From an uncultured Ruminococcus sp. (GTDB lineage Bacteria > Bacillota > Clostridia > Oscillospirales > CAG-382), in the NCBI GenBank assembly GCA_902783535.1, contig CACZRJ010000253.1:1-13787 (forward strand): a stretch of 13,787 nt of DNA, read 5' to 3'. Below, one piece after another: positions 1 to 8,536 of the stretch. The notes under the pieces are model-generated. The model was not told the origin of the DNA. It did no database searches and saw only the letters and a list, made by a program, of their open reading frames with translations. The first letter of the stretch is position 1. Every line of letters begins with the position of its first letter. The position numbers and the translations under genes are program-made.

Positions 1-158
1 AGGATGCCCATCAGCAGTTTTCCCGCCCTGCGCTTGCGCATGAACTGGAAAATGTAGTAGAAGATGAGCGCGACGATCAGAATATCCAGGACGTCGACGA
101 CCCGGATGGACTGCAGCTGCGACCACACGTAGCGGAAATAATCCATAATCGCGGTCAT
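1..158 (-). CDS. cdaA: Diadenylate cyclase CdaA (N-terminal part, cut by window edge)
   Basis: Only the first 52 codons are present. The protein begins MTAIMDYFRYVWSQL and continues with a membrane segment at about residues 22-40 (VDVLDILIVALIFYYIFQF), then a basic stretch, FMRKRRAGKLLMGI. This matches the N-terminus of the membrane-bound CdaA/YbbP family: a short amphipathic start, an 'LDILIVA' first helix, then 'R..R..+LL.GI'. Family members make cyclic di-AMP from two ATP through a DisA_N domain, which lies outside the window, so catalytic residues cannot be checked. The start ATG overlaps the rdgB stop (ATGA at 155-158), and purine-rich GGGAG and AGGA stretches lie just upstream, so it is probably translated with rdgB as the last visible gene of the topA-smc operon. 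In most Firmicutes cdaA is followed by ybbR and glmM; that side is not visible. Identification rests on about 50 residues and is good but not certain. Confidence 0.78.
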   Translation of the reverse strand, partial: MTAIMDYFRYVWSQLQSIRVVDVLDILIVALIFYYIFQFMRKRRAGKLLMGI

Positions 159-841
159 GTTTCCTGTTCTCCCTTCTCAGAGTTGATATCGCGCAGCCGG
201 AGCGCGAAATGATGTTTTTTCGGCTTTGTTTCTTCAGTTTCGGGAAAGCGGTCACGCAGCGCGTTCACCAGTTTCCGGAGCGCGATCCCGCGGTGGCTGA
301 CGGCCTCCTTTTCCTCCGGCGTCAGTTCCGCGAACGCCTTTTCCGCCGGCGGATACCAGAAGAGCGGATCGTATCCGAAGCCTCCCTTCCCCCGCCTTTC
401 GCGGAGGATCCTTCCCTCGGCCGCGCCTTCCGTCACGCAGTTTTTTCCGTCCTCGAAGATGACGCACAGCGCGCACATGAACCGCGCCGTCCGTTCCTCG
501 TCCGGAACGTTTTCAAGTTCCTTCAGCAGTTTGTCGTTGTTCTTCTCGTCGTCGCCGTGCGCTCCCGCGTAGCGCGCCGAATAGATCCCGGGGCGTCCGC
601 CGAGCGCGTCGACGCACAGCCCGCTGTCGTCCGCCAGAACGGTCCCGCCGACCGACTTCCAGACGGCGTCCGCCTTGCGGAAGGCGTTTTCGGCGAAAGA
701 CAGTCCGCTCTCGTCGATGTCGCCGTCGAATCCGGCCTCGCGCATGGTCACGAGTCGGACGGGCAGAGACGCGTTTTCGAAAAACCGGTTGAATTCAGCC
801 GTCTTGTGCGCATTGCCGGAAGCGAGCACCCAGGTCTCCAT
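155..841 (-). CDS. rdgB: XTP/dITP diphosphatase (RdgB/HAM1 family)
   Basis: This 228-residue cytosolic enzyme of nucleotide-pool cleaning hydrolyses ITP, dITP and XTP to monophosphates, keeping deaminated purines out of DNA and RNA. Family motifs appear in order: substrate loop SGNAHK (residues 8-13), the central ADDSGL with its metal-binding acidic residues (70-75), GIYSARYAG (85-93), GFGYDPLF (154-161) and SHRGIAL (182-188). The body ends near residue 200, the usual family length. About 28 further residues (from PETEETKPKKHH onward) form a charged tail with no recognised domain. A GGAGG at 852-856, within the end of ftsY, lies 10 nt before the ATG, and only 5 bp separate the two genes. Its stop overlaps the cdaA start (ATGA). 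It is therefore an internal gene of the operon, with no promoter of its own seen. Confidence 0.95.
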   Translation of the reverse strand: METWVLASGNAHKTAEFNRFFENASLPVRLVTMREAGFDGDIDESGLSFAENAFRKADAVWKSVGGTVLADDSGLCVDALGGRPGIYSARYAGAHGDDEKNNDKLLKELENVPDEERTARFMCALCVIFEDGKNCVTEGAAEGRILRERRGKGGFGYDPLFWYPPAEKAFAELTPEEKEAVSHRGIALRKLVNALRDRFPETEETKPKKHHFALRLRDINSEKGEQET

Positions 842-846
842 ACTGC

Positions 847-1761
847 TTATTCCTCCGTATCGAAGAATGCTTCGACGAACGCTTTTCCGTCGAACGGGCG
901 CAGGTCGTCGATTCCTTCGCCCACGCCGATGTAGCGGACGGGAATGCCGAGTTCCTTCCGGATGGCGAGGACGATGCTGCCCTTCGCCGTGCCGTCCAGC
1001 TTGGTCAGCACGAGGCCGGTGATCTCGGCCGCTTTCCGGAACTCCTTCGCCTGCACGAGCGCGTTCTGCCCGGTCGTCGCGTCCAGGACGAGAAGCGTTT
1101 CCCGCTTCGCCTCCGGCAGTTCGCGCGACAGCACGCGGTTGATCTTCGCGAGTTCGTCGAGCAGATTTTTCTTGTTGTGCAGCCGTCCCGCCGTGTCGAC
1201 GATCAGGACGTCCGTCTTCTGCTTGCGCGCCGCGCCGGCCGCGTCGAAAACGACCGCCGCGGGGTCGGCGCCTTCGCTCTGCCGGATCATGGGAACGCCG
1301 GAGCGGTTCGCCCAGACCTCCAATTGATCGATCGCGGCCGCGCGGAAGGTGTCCGCCGCGCAGAGCATGACGTGTTTTCCCTCGGAATGGAACAGATTCG
1401 CCAGTTTTCCGATGGACGTCGTCTTCCCGACCCCGTTCACGCCGATGACGAGAACGACGGTCATGCCTTCGTCCGGACGGATCTCCTCCCCCTCTCCGAT
1501 CAGTTCGGAAAGGATCTGTCGGAACTCTTCGCGCGCCGGCCCGGTCTCTTTGATCTTTTTCTCCTTCAGCCGGCTGCGGAGTTCCTCCGAAATGTATGTC
1601 GCGGTCTCGACGCCGACGTCCGCGGAAATGAGCAGGTCCTCCAGCTCTTCGTAGAAATCGTCGTCCACGCGGTCGGCGCTCCGGAACAGCCGGTCGACCG
1701 GTTTCAGAAGCGCGTCTCTCGTTTTTGTCAGTCCGCTTTTCAGTTTCTCAAAAAATCCCAC
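847..1761 (-). CDS. ftsY: Signal recognition particle receptor FtsY
   Basis: FtsY is the SRP receptor GTPase; it docks Ffh-ribosome complexes at the membrane for co-translational insertion of membrane proteins. The 304-residue product has a short N-terminal helical N domain (residues 1-90) without the long acidic A domain of E. coli, as is usual in Firmicutes. The G domain shows G1 GVNGVGKTT (107-115), G2 DTFRAAA (137-143), G3 DTAGR (189-193), G4 TKLD (253-256) and the closing GVGEGIDDL (279-287). The start codon is GTG, read as Met in MGFFEKLKSGLTKTR, which is the expected family N-terminus. A GAGGGAG stretch at 1773-1779 lies 11 nt upstream. The gene follows smc by 24 bp, the standard smc-ftsY order. 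The usual downstream partner ffh (often with ylxM) is replaced here by rdgB. Confidence 0.97.
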   Translation of the reverse strand: MGFFEKLKSGLTKTRDALLKPVDRLFRSADRVDDDFYEELEDLLISADVGVETATYISEELRSRLKEKKIKETGPAREEFRQILSELIGEGEEIRPDEGMTVVLVIGVNGVGKTTSIGKLANLFHSEGKHVMLCAADTFRAAAIDQLEVWANRSGVPMIRQSEGADPAAVVFDAAGAARKQKTDVLIVDTAGRLHNKKNLLDELAKINRVLSRELPEAKRETLLVLDATTGQNALVQAKEFRKAAEITGLVLTKLDGTAKGSIVLAIRKELGIPVRYIGVGEGIDDLRPFDGKAFVEAFFDTEE

Positions 1762-1785
1762 GGTTGCGTATTCTCCCTCAAGCGA

Positions 1786-4700
1786 TCAGTTGTTCTGTCC
1801 CACGTAGGTCCTGAAGTTCTCCTCCATGCCCGACAGGTTCAGCTGCATATAGTCGGAAATGCCCTTCTGGTGCATCGTGACGCCGTAAAGCATGTCCGCG
1901 TGCTCCATGGTCCCGCGCCGGTGGGTGATGACGATGTACTGCGTCTTCTGCCCGTGGTCGCGGATATACTGTCCGAATTTGTTGACGTTGATCTCGTCCA
2001 GCGCGCTCTCGATCTCGTCGAAGATGCAGAAGGGCGCGGGATTGACCGCCTGCAGCGCGAGATACAGCGCGATGGCGGCGAACGACTGCTCTCCGCCGGA
2101 CAGCAGCGAAATGCTGAGTCCCTTCTTTCCGGGCAGCCGGAGGATGATGTCGATGCCGCATTCCAGCGGACGGTCCGGATCCTCCAGTTCCACTTTCGCG
2201 CCGCCTCCGCCGAACAGCTCGACGAAGACCTCGTTGAATTTCAGGTTGATCTTCCGGAAGGTCTCCAGGAAACTCTCGCGCATGTTGACTTCCAGCTTGG
2301 CGATGGTGCTGTCCAGGCTCCGGCGGGTCTTCTGCAGGTCCTCGATCTGCGTGGAGAGGAAATCGTACCGTTCCTTGACGGCGCGGTATTCCTCCACGGC
2401 GTTCACGTTGATGACGCCCATCGCGCGGATCTTCGCCTTCAGCGAGGCGAGACGGGAGGGCGCGTGATCCATCTGTTCCGGCGGCAGGCGGTACGCCTCC
2501 GCGTCGGAATAGGTCATCTCGTATTCGTCGTACAGTTTCGAGGTCAGATTGTCGAACAGCTCGCTCACCCGCTTGTAGTTCGCGTCCTCTTCCGTCGCCT
2601 TCGAGAACATCGCGTCCCGTTTGTCCTGCGCTTCGCGGACGCGCGCACGGGCGTCGGTCAGTTTCTTTTCGGTCTCCTCGCGGCTGCCGAACAGGGCTTT
2701 CAGTTTTTCCTCCGCCTCGGAGACGGCCTTCGAGGATTCTTCGATCCGTTCCGTCAGGCCGGCGATCCGCGCGTTCCGGTCCGCGACGGCCTGTCTGGAC
2801 GACTCGACCGCGATCCGCAGACCGTTGATGCGTTCCATGATGGAAGTGAGACTTTCGGTCAGCTGGGAGACGGTCGCGGAGATGCCGTCCGCGGACGCCC
2901 GTTTGGACACGAGCGCGATCCTGGCTTCCGACAGGACGTTCAACGCTTCCGCCTCTTCGTTTCTCGCCTTCTCGAGCGCTTCCTTCGCGTCTCTGTATGC
3001 CTGTTCCGCAGCGCGGATCCGTCCGCTGACGTCGGCCGCGTCCGCCCGGAGCGAAGCCAGACGCTGCTCCAGTTCCTTCCGTCCGTCCTCGCCGGAGGAA
3101 ATGCCCTCCCGCAGGGCGCGGAGATGTTCGTTCTCTTCCTCTTCGCGCGCGGCCAGGCCGCTGATCTCGGTTTCCAGAGCGTTCAGGCGCGTTCTCGCTT
3201 CCTCCGCTCTTCCGTCGCAGGAATTCGCCTCTTCCGAAGCCTTTTCCGCCGCGGCGCGCCTGTGGGCGGCCTCCCGCTCGATCTCGAGCAGTTCGCCGTT
3301 CCATTGCCGGATGTCGGCCGACAGCCGCTCGATGTCCATCGCGCGGGTAAAGACGCCGACCTTCTTTCCGGTCGATCCGCCGGTGAAGCTTCCGCCCGGA
3401 TGGATGACCTGGCCGTCCAGCGTGACCACTTTCAGCCGGTATCCGCCCGCGGAGGCGATCGCCTGCGCGTGATCCATATCTTCCGCGACGACCGTCCGTC
3501 CGAGGAGGTCCGTCACGATGCCTTCGTATTTCTTGTCGTATCTGCAGAGGTCGGAGGCGATGCCGTAGCAGCCCGCCATGCCCGCGAACGACCTCGCGTC
3601 CGCTTTCGTTCCGCGGACGGTCTCCAGCGGGAGGAAGGTCGCGCGTCCGGCTTTCCGGTCTTTCAGATACCGGATGGCCGCCTTCGCGTCCTCCGCCGTT
3701 TCGACGACGATGTGCTGTGCGGAGGCGCCGAGCGCCGTTTCCAGCGCGACGACGTAGGTCTCGTCCGCCGACAGGATGTTCGAGACCGGTCCGTGCAGGA
3801 CGGCTTTCCCGCCGTTCCTCCGGAGGATCTCCCCGTCTTTTCCGGCCTTCAGCACCGCGCGGACGCTGTCGGAATATCCTTCGAACAGCTGCTCCATCCG
3901 CTGCAGGCTTTCGCGCCGCTGTTCCGCGGCCGTCACTTTCAGCCGGACGCCGACCGCCTGGTCGCGCATCTTCGCTTCCGAAGCGAGTTCCTCTTCGGCT
4001 TTCGCCCGCAGGTTCTTCGCGGCTTCGCGCTCCTTCTCGACGGAAGCGAGTTCCGCGTCCCGCCGGGATTCGGTCTCCGCGCGGGACTGCCTGAGCGCCT
4101 CCACGCGTTCCTCTCCCGCCGCGATGCGCTCTTCCGCCTCCCGGCCGCTCTTTCTCGACGCCTCGATCTCCGCGGCGAGCCCCGCTTCCTTCGCGGCGAT
4201 CCCGGCCGTGTCCTCGCGGACGTCGGCAAGCGCCTGCTCCGCGTTCGCCGTCTCTTCCGTGCGGCGCGCGACCTCGTCGCGCTTTTCCTGCCACAGGGTC
4301 TCCTTTTCCGCGCACGCGGCGTCCGCCGCGTCCGTTTCGGCCTGCGCGTCCTTGAGGGACTGCTCGGCGGCGTTGATCATCTTCGCCGTCGCGAGAGACT
4401 GCCCGGACGCCTCGTCGATCTGCTTCGCGCTGTCTTCCGCGACCTGATTGAAGTGGGCGATGTCGTTTTCGCATACGGCTTTTTCGCTTTCCGCGGCCGC
4501 TTTCGCGCGCTCGGAGGAAGATTTTTCCTCTTCCGCGACGGAGATCAGTCTGGAGGATTCGTAGCTGTCGTTCAGGAGCGCGTCGAGGTCCTTCTCGGCG
4601 TTCTCCCGATCGCTTTCAGCCTCTTCCAGACGCTTTTTCGCGTCGTTCAGCCCTTCTTCGCCCGCCGCGCGCTTGGCGCGGAGATCGTCCAGGCTGTTCA

Positions 4701-5454
4701 GCCACAGCGTGATCTCCAGACCCATCTTTTCGTCGTAATACGCCTTGTACCGCTTCGCGTTTTCCGCTTCCTTCTCGAGCGGCTTCACGCGAGACGCGAC
4801 CTCGGCGAGGATGTCGTTCAGACGCAGAAGGTTGTTCTCGGTTTCGGCGAGCTTGCGCTCGGCGGCCGTCTTCTGCACGCGGAACCTGGAAACGCCGGCG
4901 GCCTCCTCGAAGATGCTTCTGCGCTCGTCGCCCTTCTGGGAGAGCACTTCGGCGATCTTGCCCTGGCTGATGACGGAATATCCCTCGCGTCCGATGCCGG
5001 TGTTGTAGAACATGTCGTAGATGTCGCGGAGCCGGCTCACGTTCCGGTTGATGGAGTATTCGCTTTCGCCGCTGCGGTAGTATTTCCTTGTGATCACGGT
5101 CTCGGGGAAGTCGGACAGGCGCGGCTTTTCGTCCCTGGACGGCTCCTCGGCGTCCGGATCCAGCGTCAGCTGATGCTTCTCGTTGTATTCGGCCTCCGTG
5201 TCGAAATACAGCGAGACGACGGCGCAGTTCGCCGCGGGACGCGCGGGCGTTCCGTTGAAGATGACGTCTTCCATCTTCGCGCCGCGCAGGCTCTTCATGC
5301 TCATTTCGCCGAGCACCCAGCGGACCGCATCGAGAATGTTCGACTTTCCGCTTCCGTTCGGGCCGATGATGCAGGTCACGCCGGTTTCGAATGTGATCTT
5401 CGTTTTGTCGGGGAACGATTTGAACCCCTGCATTTCCACTGCTTTCAGTCGCAT
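1786..5454 (-). CDS. smc: Chromosome segregation protein SMC
   Basis: This is the 1222-residue ATPase subunit of the SMC-ScpAB condensin, which compacts and separates newly replicated chromosomes. The N-terminal head has MRLKAVEMQGFKSF and Walker A GPNGSGKSN (31-39). Two long charged, Ala/Glu/Arg-rich coiled-coil arms flank a hinge at about residues 535-690, whose end is marked by the glycine-rich PGGSFTGGS. The C-terminal head has the ABC signature LLSGGEQ (about 1115) and Walker B/D-loop FCIFDEIESALDEIN (about 1141-1155), followed by VITHRRGTMEHAD. Length and domain order are normal, and no frameshift was seen. AAAGGA eight bases before the ATG supports the start. The gene lies 54 bp after rnc, a gap holding a small perfect hairpin, and 24 bp before ftsY. 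Very long open frames on the opposite strand and in another minus frame are compositional shadows. Confidence 0.98.
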   Translation of the reverse strand: MRLKAVEMQGFKSFPDKTKITFETGVTCIIGPNGSGKSNILDAVRWVLGEMSMKSLRGAKMEDVIFNGTPARPAANCAVVSLYFDTEAEYNEKHQLTLDPDAEEPSRDEKPRLSDFPETVITRKYYRSGESEYSINRNVSRLRDIYDMFYNTGIGREGYSVISQGKIAEVLSQKGDERRSIFEEAAGVSRFRVQKTAAERKLAETENNLLRLNDILAEVASRVKPLEKEAENAKRYKAYYDEKMGLEITLWLNSLDDLRAKRAAGEEGLNDAKKRLEEAESDRENAEKDLDALLNDSYESSRLISVAEEEKSSSERAKAAAESEKAVCENDIAHFNQVAEDSAKQIDEASGQSLATAKMINAAEQSLKDAQAETDAADAACAEKETLWQEKRDEVARRTEETANAEQALADVREDTAGIAAKEAGLAAEIEASRKSGREAEERIAAGEERVEALRQSRAETESRRDAELASVEKEREAAKNLRAKAEEELASEAKMRDQAVGVRLKVTAAEQRRESLQRMEQLFEGYSDSVRAVLKAGKDGEILRRNGGKAVLHGPVSNILSADETYVVALETALGASAQHIVVETAEDAKAAIRYLKDRKAGRATFLPLETVRGTKADARSFAGMAGCYGIASDLCRYDKKYEGIVTDLLGRTVVAEDMDHAQAIASAGGYRLKVVTLDGQVIHPGGSFTGGSTGKKVGVFTRAMDIERLSADIRQWNGELLEIEREAAHRRAAAEKASEEANSCDGRAEEARTRLNALETEISGLAAREEEENEHLRALREGISSGEDGRKELEQRLASLRADAADVSGRIRAAEQAYRDAKEALEKARNEEAEALNVLSEARIALVSKRASADGISATVSQLTESLTSIMERINGLRIAVESSRQAVADRNARIAGLTERIEESSKAVSEAEEKLKALFGSREETEKKLTDARARVREAQDKRDAMFSKATEEDANYKRVSELFDNLTSKLYDEYEMTYSDAEAYRLPPEQMDHAPSRLASLKAKIRAMGVINVNAVEEYRAVKERYDFLSTQIEDLQKTRRSLDSTIAKLEVNMRESFLETFRKINLKFNEVFVELFGGGGAKVELEDPDRPLECGIDIILRLPGKKGLSISLLSGGEQSFAAIALYLALQAVNPAPFCIFDEIESALDEINVNKFGQYIRDHGQKTQYIVITHRRGTMEHADMLYGVTMHQKGISDYMQLNLSGMEENFRTYVGQNN

Positions 5455-5480
5455 GTCCGGTTTCCTTTGCAGATATGATT

Positions 5481-5499
5481 CGTCCGCTGCCCGCGGACG
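5481..5499 (-). other. Perfect 7-bp stem-loop between rnc and smc
   Basis: On the transcribed (minus) strand CGTCCGC, a 5-nt loop GGGCA, and GCGGACG form a perfect 7-bp GC-rich stem in the 54-bp gap between the rnc stop and the smc start. It is not followed by a run of T, so it is unlikely to be an intrinsic terminator. It could mark a processing or mRNA-stability site between the two genes. Role is inferred; only the inverted repeat is seen. Confidence 0.5.
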
Positions 5500-5508
5500 G
5501 GGTCTTGC

Positions 5509-6249
5509 CTAATCGAGCTCGCCGAGCATGATCAGCGCGCGGTGCGCCGCCTCCTGCTCCGCTTCCCGTTTGGTCCGCCCGGTGCCCTCGCCGAGCAGAT
5601 TGGAATTCAGATAGACGGCGAAATGGAAGATCCTGTCGTGGGGCGGCCCTTCCTCGCCCATTTCCTCGTAGCGCAGCTCCTCTTCCGGCGTCTGCTGGAC
5701 GATCCGCTGCAGCATGGACTTGTAGTCCTCCGTTCCGCGCTTCACGACCTCTCCGGTCATTCTGCGCAGACGCGGGAGCAGGAACGCACGCGCGCTGTCC
5801 ATGCCGCTGTCGAGATAGATGGCGGCGAGCAGCGCTTCGAACGCGTCCGCGATGATGCTTTTCCGGTTCTTTCCGCCTCCGGACGCGATCTCGCCGTTTC
5901 CGAATCGCATGTAGTCTCCGAGTCCGATCTCGGAAGCGAGCACCGCGAGCGTGTTCTCGCAGACCAGCGCCGCGCGGGTCCTCGTCAGGAAGCCCTCGTC
6001 CTCGCGCGGGAATTCCGCGAACAGAAGGTCGGACGTGATCACGGACAGGACGGAGTCGCCGAGGAACTCCAGCCGCTCGTTGCACTGCGGCCGGCGGTCG
6101 CGGCACTCGTTCGTATACGAGGAATGCGTCATCGCCTCCTCGAGAAACGCGCGGTCGCGGAAGACGTAGCCGATCTTCTTTTCCAGTTCGCCGAGCGGTC
6201 TGGCCGCGTCGGCTCCGGCGGGCATTTCCTTCTGTCTTCCTCCGCTCAT
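5509..6249 (-). CDS. rnc: Ribonuclease III
   Basis: RNase III is a double-strand-specific endoribonuclease for rRNA precursor processing and mRNA turnover. The 246-residue product, counted from the ATG at 6249, has an N-terminal catalytic domain with the signature NERLEFLGDSVL (57-68) containing E58, E61 and D65. The second catalytic patch SIIADAFEALLAAIYLDSG carries D135 and E138. A C-terminal dsRNA-binding domain spans about 175-243, with YKSMLQRIVQQ, LLGEGTGRTKREAEQEAA and a closing helix. All key residues are present. The frame is open nine codons further upstream to 6276, but the 6249 ATG overlaps the topA stop as ATGA and has GGAG five bases before it, so I prefer it. The gene is translationally coupled to topA and followed by smc, its usual partner. 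The usual upstream neighbours plsX/acpP are absent. Confidence 0.96.
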   Translation of the reverse strand: MSGGRQKEMPAGADAARPLGELEKKIGYVFRDRAFLEEAMTHSSYTNECRDRRPQCNERLEFLGDSVLSVITSDLLFAEFPREDEGFLTRTRAALVCENTLAVLASEIGLGDYMRFGNGEIASGGGKNRKSIIADAFEALLAAIYLDSGMDSARAFLLPRLRRMTGEVVKRGTEDYKSMLQRIVQQTPEEELRYEEMGEEGPPHDRIFHFAVYLNSNLLGEGTGRTKREAEQEAAHRALIMLGELD

Positions 6250-8510
6250 GAGTCTCCGCCTTCCTTCCAGCCGCATTTTTTGGAGCAGTAGAGGGTTTCC
6301 TTACCCTTTTTCACCAGCAGAGGCGCTCCGCAGGACGGACAGGACTTGCCGGCGGGCGGATCCCACGAGGAGAACTGGCATGCCGGATAGCTCTCGCATC
6401 CGTAATAATTCTTTTTCTTTTTCGTCTGACGGATCATCAGCTTCTTTCCGCACAGAGGACAGGTCAGTCCGCTGTCGCGCGCGTAGGGACGGGTGCCCTT
6501 GCAGGACGGGTAGTTCCTGCACGCGAAGAAATTGCCGAAGGGGCCTTTCCGCAGGACCATTTCGCCTCCGCAGACGGGGCAGGGCTCGGTCCCGACGACC
6601 TCCTCCTTCTGTTCCGTCTCTTCTTTCTGCGGCAGAGGCTTCACGGCGGCGGGAGCGGACGCGGGATCCTGCTCCAGTTTCTTCGCGTTCCGGCATTTCG
6701 GATAGTTCGGGCAGGCCGCGAACCGGCCATACTTGCCCATCCGCTCGATCATGCGCGCGCCGCATTTTTCGCAGATCATGTCGAGTTCCTTGCGCGGCGG
6801 GACGATCTTTTCGCGTTCGACCGTCGCTTCCGCGGTCTCCAGCTGCTTTTCGAAGTCCGCGTAGAACGGATCCAGGATGTCGGCCGGCGCCTTCTCGCCG
6901 TTTTCGACGGCGTCCAGATCCTCCTCCATCTCCGCGGTGAAGTTGTAGTCGACGATGTGCGGGAACGCCTTGGTCATCAGTTCGTTCGTCAGGCATCCGA
7001 GTTCCGTCGGGACGAGCGACTTCCCTTCCCGGCGCACGTATTCCCGCGCGAGGATGGTCGCGATCGTCGGCGGCAGCGTGGAAGGACGTCCGATGCCCAT
7101 TTCCTCGAGCGCCTTGATCAGGGAGCCTTCGGTATACCGCTGCGGCGGCTGGGTGAATTTCTGCGCGGGCGTCACGGATCTCGCCTGCAGGACGTCCCCT
7201 TCCTCCAGCGGAGGCAGGGTCTCCTCCCTGTCGGTCTCGGACGCGTCCGCGTCGTCGTAGATGGCCTTGTATCCGCGGAACCGGATGGTGTTCCCGTTCG
7301 CGTGGAAGACGGCCTTGCCGGAACGGATCTCCGCCGTCACGGTGTCGACGGTCGCCGGCGCCATCTGGCTGGCGATGAAGCGGTCCCAGATGAGCTTGTA
7401 GATCTTGAACTGGTCCGGGCTGACCTTTCCGCGGACGTCCGACGGCGTCAGGGCCGGGTCGGACGGGCGGATGGCCTCGTGCGCGTCCTGAACGTTCTTG
7501 TTCTTCTGATGGAACTCGTTCGGCTTGTCAGGGCAGAAGTCCTTTCCGAACTTGTCGAGAATGACGGCCTTCGCCGCCTCCTTCGCCTCGTCGGAGATCC
7601 GCAGCGAGTCGGTCCTCATGTATGTGATCAGACCGTGCGCGCTCCTGTCGCCGAGGCTGAGTCCCTCGTACAGTTCCTGCGCGATCTGCATGGTCTTCGT
7701 CGCCTGGAAGTTCAGGCGCCTGTTCGCCTCCTGCAGAAGCGTGGACGTCACGAAAGGCGGCTGCGGGCGGACGTGCTTCACGCTCTTCTTCACGCTTTCG
7801 ACGCGGAAGTCCTTCTCCATGCCGTCCATGACGCGCTTCACGTCGGCCTCCGTTTTGAGGTCGCGCTTTCCCGAGGGAACGCCGTAATAGCGGGCGGTCA
7901 GCTCCCCGCCGCTTTCCGTGACGAGAACGGCGGTCAGAAGCCAGTATTCCTCCGGGACGAAGGCCTTGATCTCCTCTTCGCGCTCGACGATGATCCGGGT
8001 CGCGACCGACTGCACGCGGCCGGCGGACAGTCCGCTCTTGACGCTTTTCCAGAGGAACGGGCTGAGCTTGTAGCCGACGAGTCTGTCGAGGATCCGGCGG
8101 GTCTGCTGCGCGTCGACGATGTGCATGTTGATGTCGCGGGGATGCTTGATCGCCTCGCGGACGGTTCCCTTCGTGATCTCGTTGAAGGTGATGCGGCGGA
8201 TCTTTTCCGGCTCCGTGCCGAGGATCTGCATCAGGTGCCAGCTGATGGCCTCCCCTTCGCGGTCGGGGTCGGCCGCGAGCAGGATCCGGTCGGCGCTTTT
8301 CGCGTCTTTCCGGAGTTCCTTGATCAGGTCTCCCTTTCCGCGGATATTGATGTACTGCGGCTTGAAGCCGTTTTCCACGTCGATGCCGAGGGAGCTTTTC
8401 GGCAGATCGCGGACGTGGCCTTTGGAAGCTTTGACTTTGTATCCCTTGCCGAGGAACGATTTGATCGTGTTCGCCTTGGACGGGGATTCGACGATGACGA
8501 GTGTGGTCAT
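6246..8510 (-). CDS. topA: DNA topoisomerase I (type IA)
   Basis: This 754-residue enzyme relaxes negative supercoils by passing a strand through a transient 5'-phosphotyrosine nick. An N-terminal TOPRIM domain begins MTTLVIVESPSKANTI (E8) and carries the metal-binding motif DPDREGE (81-87). SAGRVQSVA lies at 162-170 and the catalytic tyrosine is Y297 in YMRTDS. Four C-terminal zinc ribbons follow: C580-C606, C644-C670, C684-C711 and a shorter divergent one at C724-C746. A charged linker separates the first two ribbons. The start fits the family N-terminus, although the nearest Shine-Dalgarno-like sequence (GAAAGG, 8524-8529) is 13 nt away, which is long. The stop overlaps rnc (ATGA). In many Firmicutes topA sits beside dprA and trmFO; here it lies between an rRNA methyltransferase and rnc. 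Confidence 0.98.
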   Translation of the reverse strand: MTTLVIVESPSKANTIKSFLGKGYKVKASKGHVRDLPKSSLGIDVENGFKPQYINIRGKGDLIKELRKDAKSADRILLAADPDREGEAISWHLMQILGTEPEKIRRITFNEITKGTVREAIKHPRDINMHIVDAQQTRRILDRLVGYKLSPFLWKSVKSGLSAGRVQSVATRIIVEREEEIKAFVPEEYWLLTAVLVTESGGELTARYYGVPSGKRDLKTEADVKRVMDGMEKDFRVESVKKSVKHVRPQPPFVTSTLLQEANRRLNFQATKTMQIAQELYEGLSLGDRSAHGLITYMRTDSLRISDEAKEAAKAVILDKFGKDFCPDKPNEFHQKNKNVQDAHEAIRPSDPALTPSDVRGKVSPDQFKIYKLIWDRFIASQMAPATVDTVTAEIRSGKAVFHANGNTIRFRGYKAIYDDADASETDREETLPPLEEGDVLQARSVTPAQKFTQPPQRYTEGSLIKALEEMGIGRPSTLPPTIATILAREYVRREGKSLVPTELGCLTNELMTKAFPHIVDYNFTAEMEEDLDAVENGEKAPADILDPFYADFEKQLETAEATVEREKIVPPRKELDMICEKCGARMIERMGKYGRFAACPNYPKCRNAKKLEQDPASAPAAVKPLPQKEETEQKEEVVGTEPCPVCGGEMVLRKGPFGNFFACRNYPSCKGTRPYARDSGLTCPLCGKKLMIRQTKKKKNYYGCESYPACQFSSWDPPAGKSCPSCGAPLLVKKGKETLYCSKKCGWKEGGDS

Positions 8511-8536
8511 TGAAATCTATTTGCCTTTCTTAATAA

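Noticed and set aside
1778..4474. An 898-codon open frame on the minus strand in a different frame from smc
   Set aside because: Composition is extreme in Arg, Gly and Glu, typical of an out-of-frame reading of GC-rich coiled-coil DNA; smc explains the region.
1177..5478. A 1433-codon open frame on the plus strand opposite smc and the ftsY 5' half
   Set aside because: High-GC antisense shadow: arginine/valine/leucine-rich with no recognisable domain, no supporting ribosome binding site or promoter, and fully covered by smc and ftsY with all their motifs intact.
6300..6780. Repeated CxxC-rich blocks at the topA 3' end, considered as a tandem repeat
   Set aside because: They are the divergent zinc ribbons of topoisomerase I, explained by the family's domain structure.
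6957..8513. A 518-codon plus-strand open frame opposite topA
   Set aside because: Antisense shadow of topA; no start signals and no known domain.
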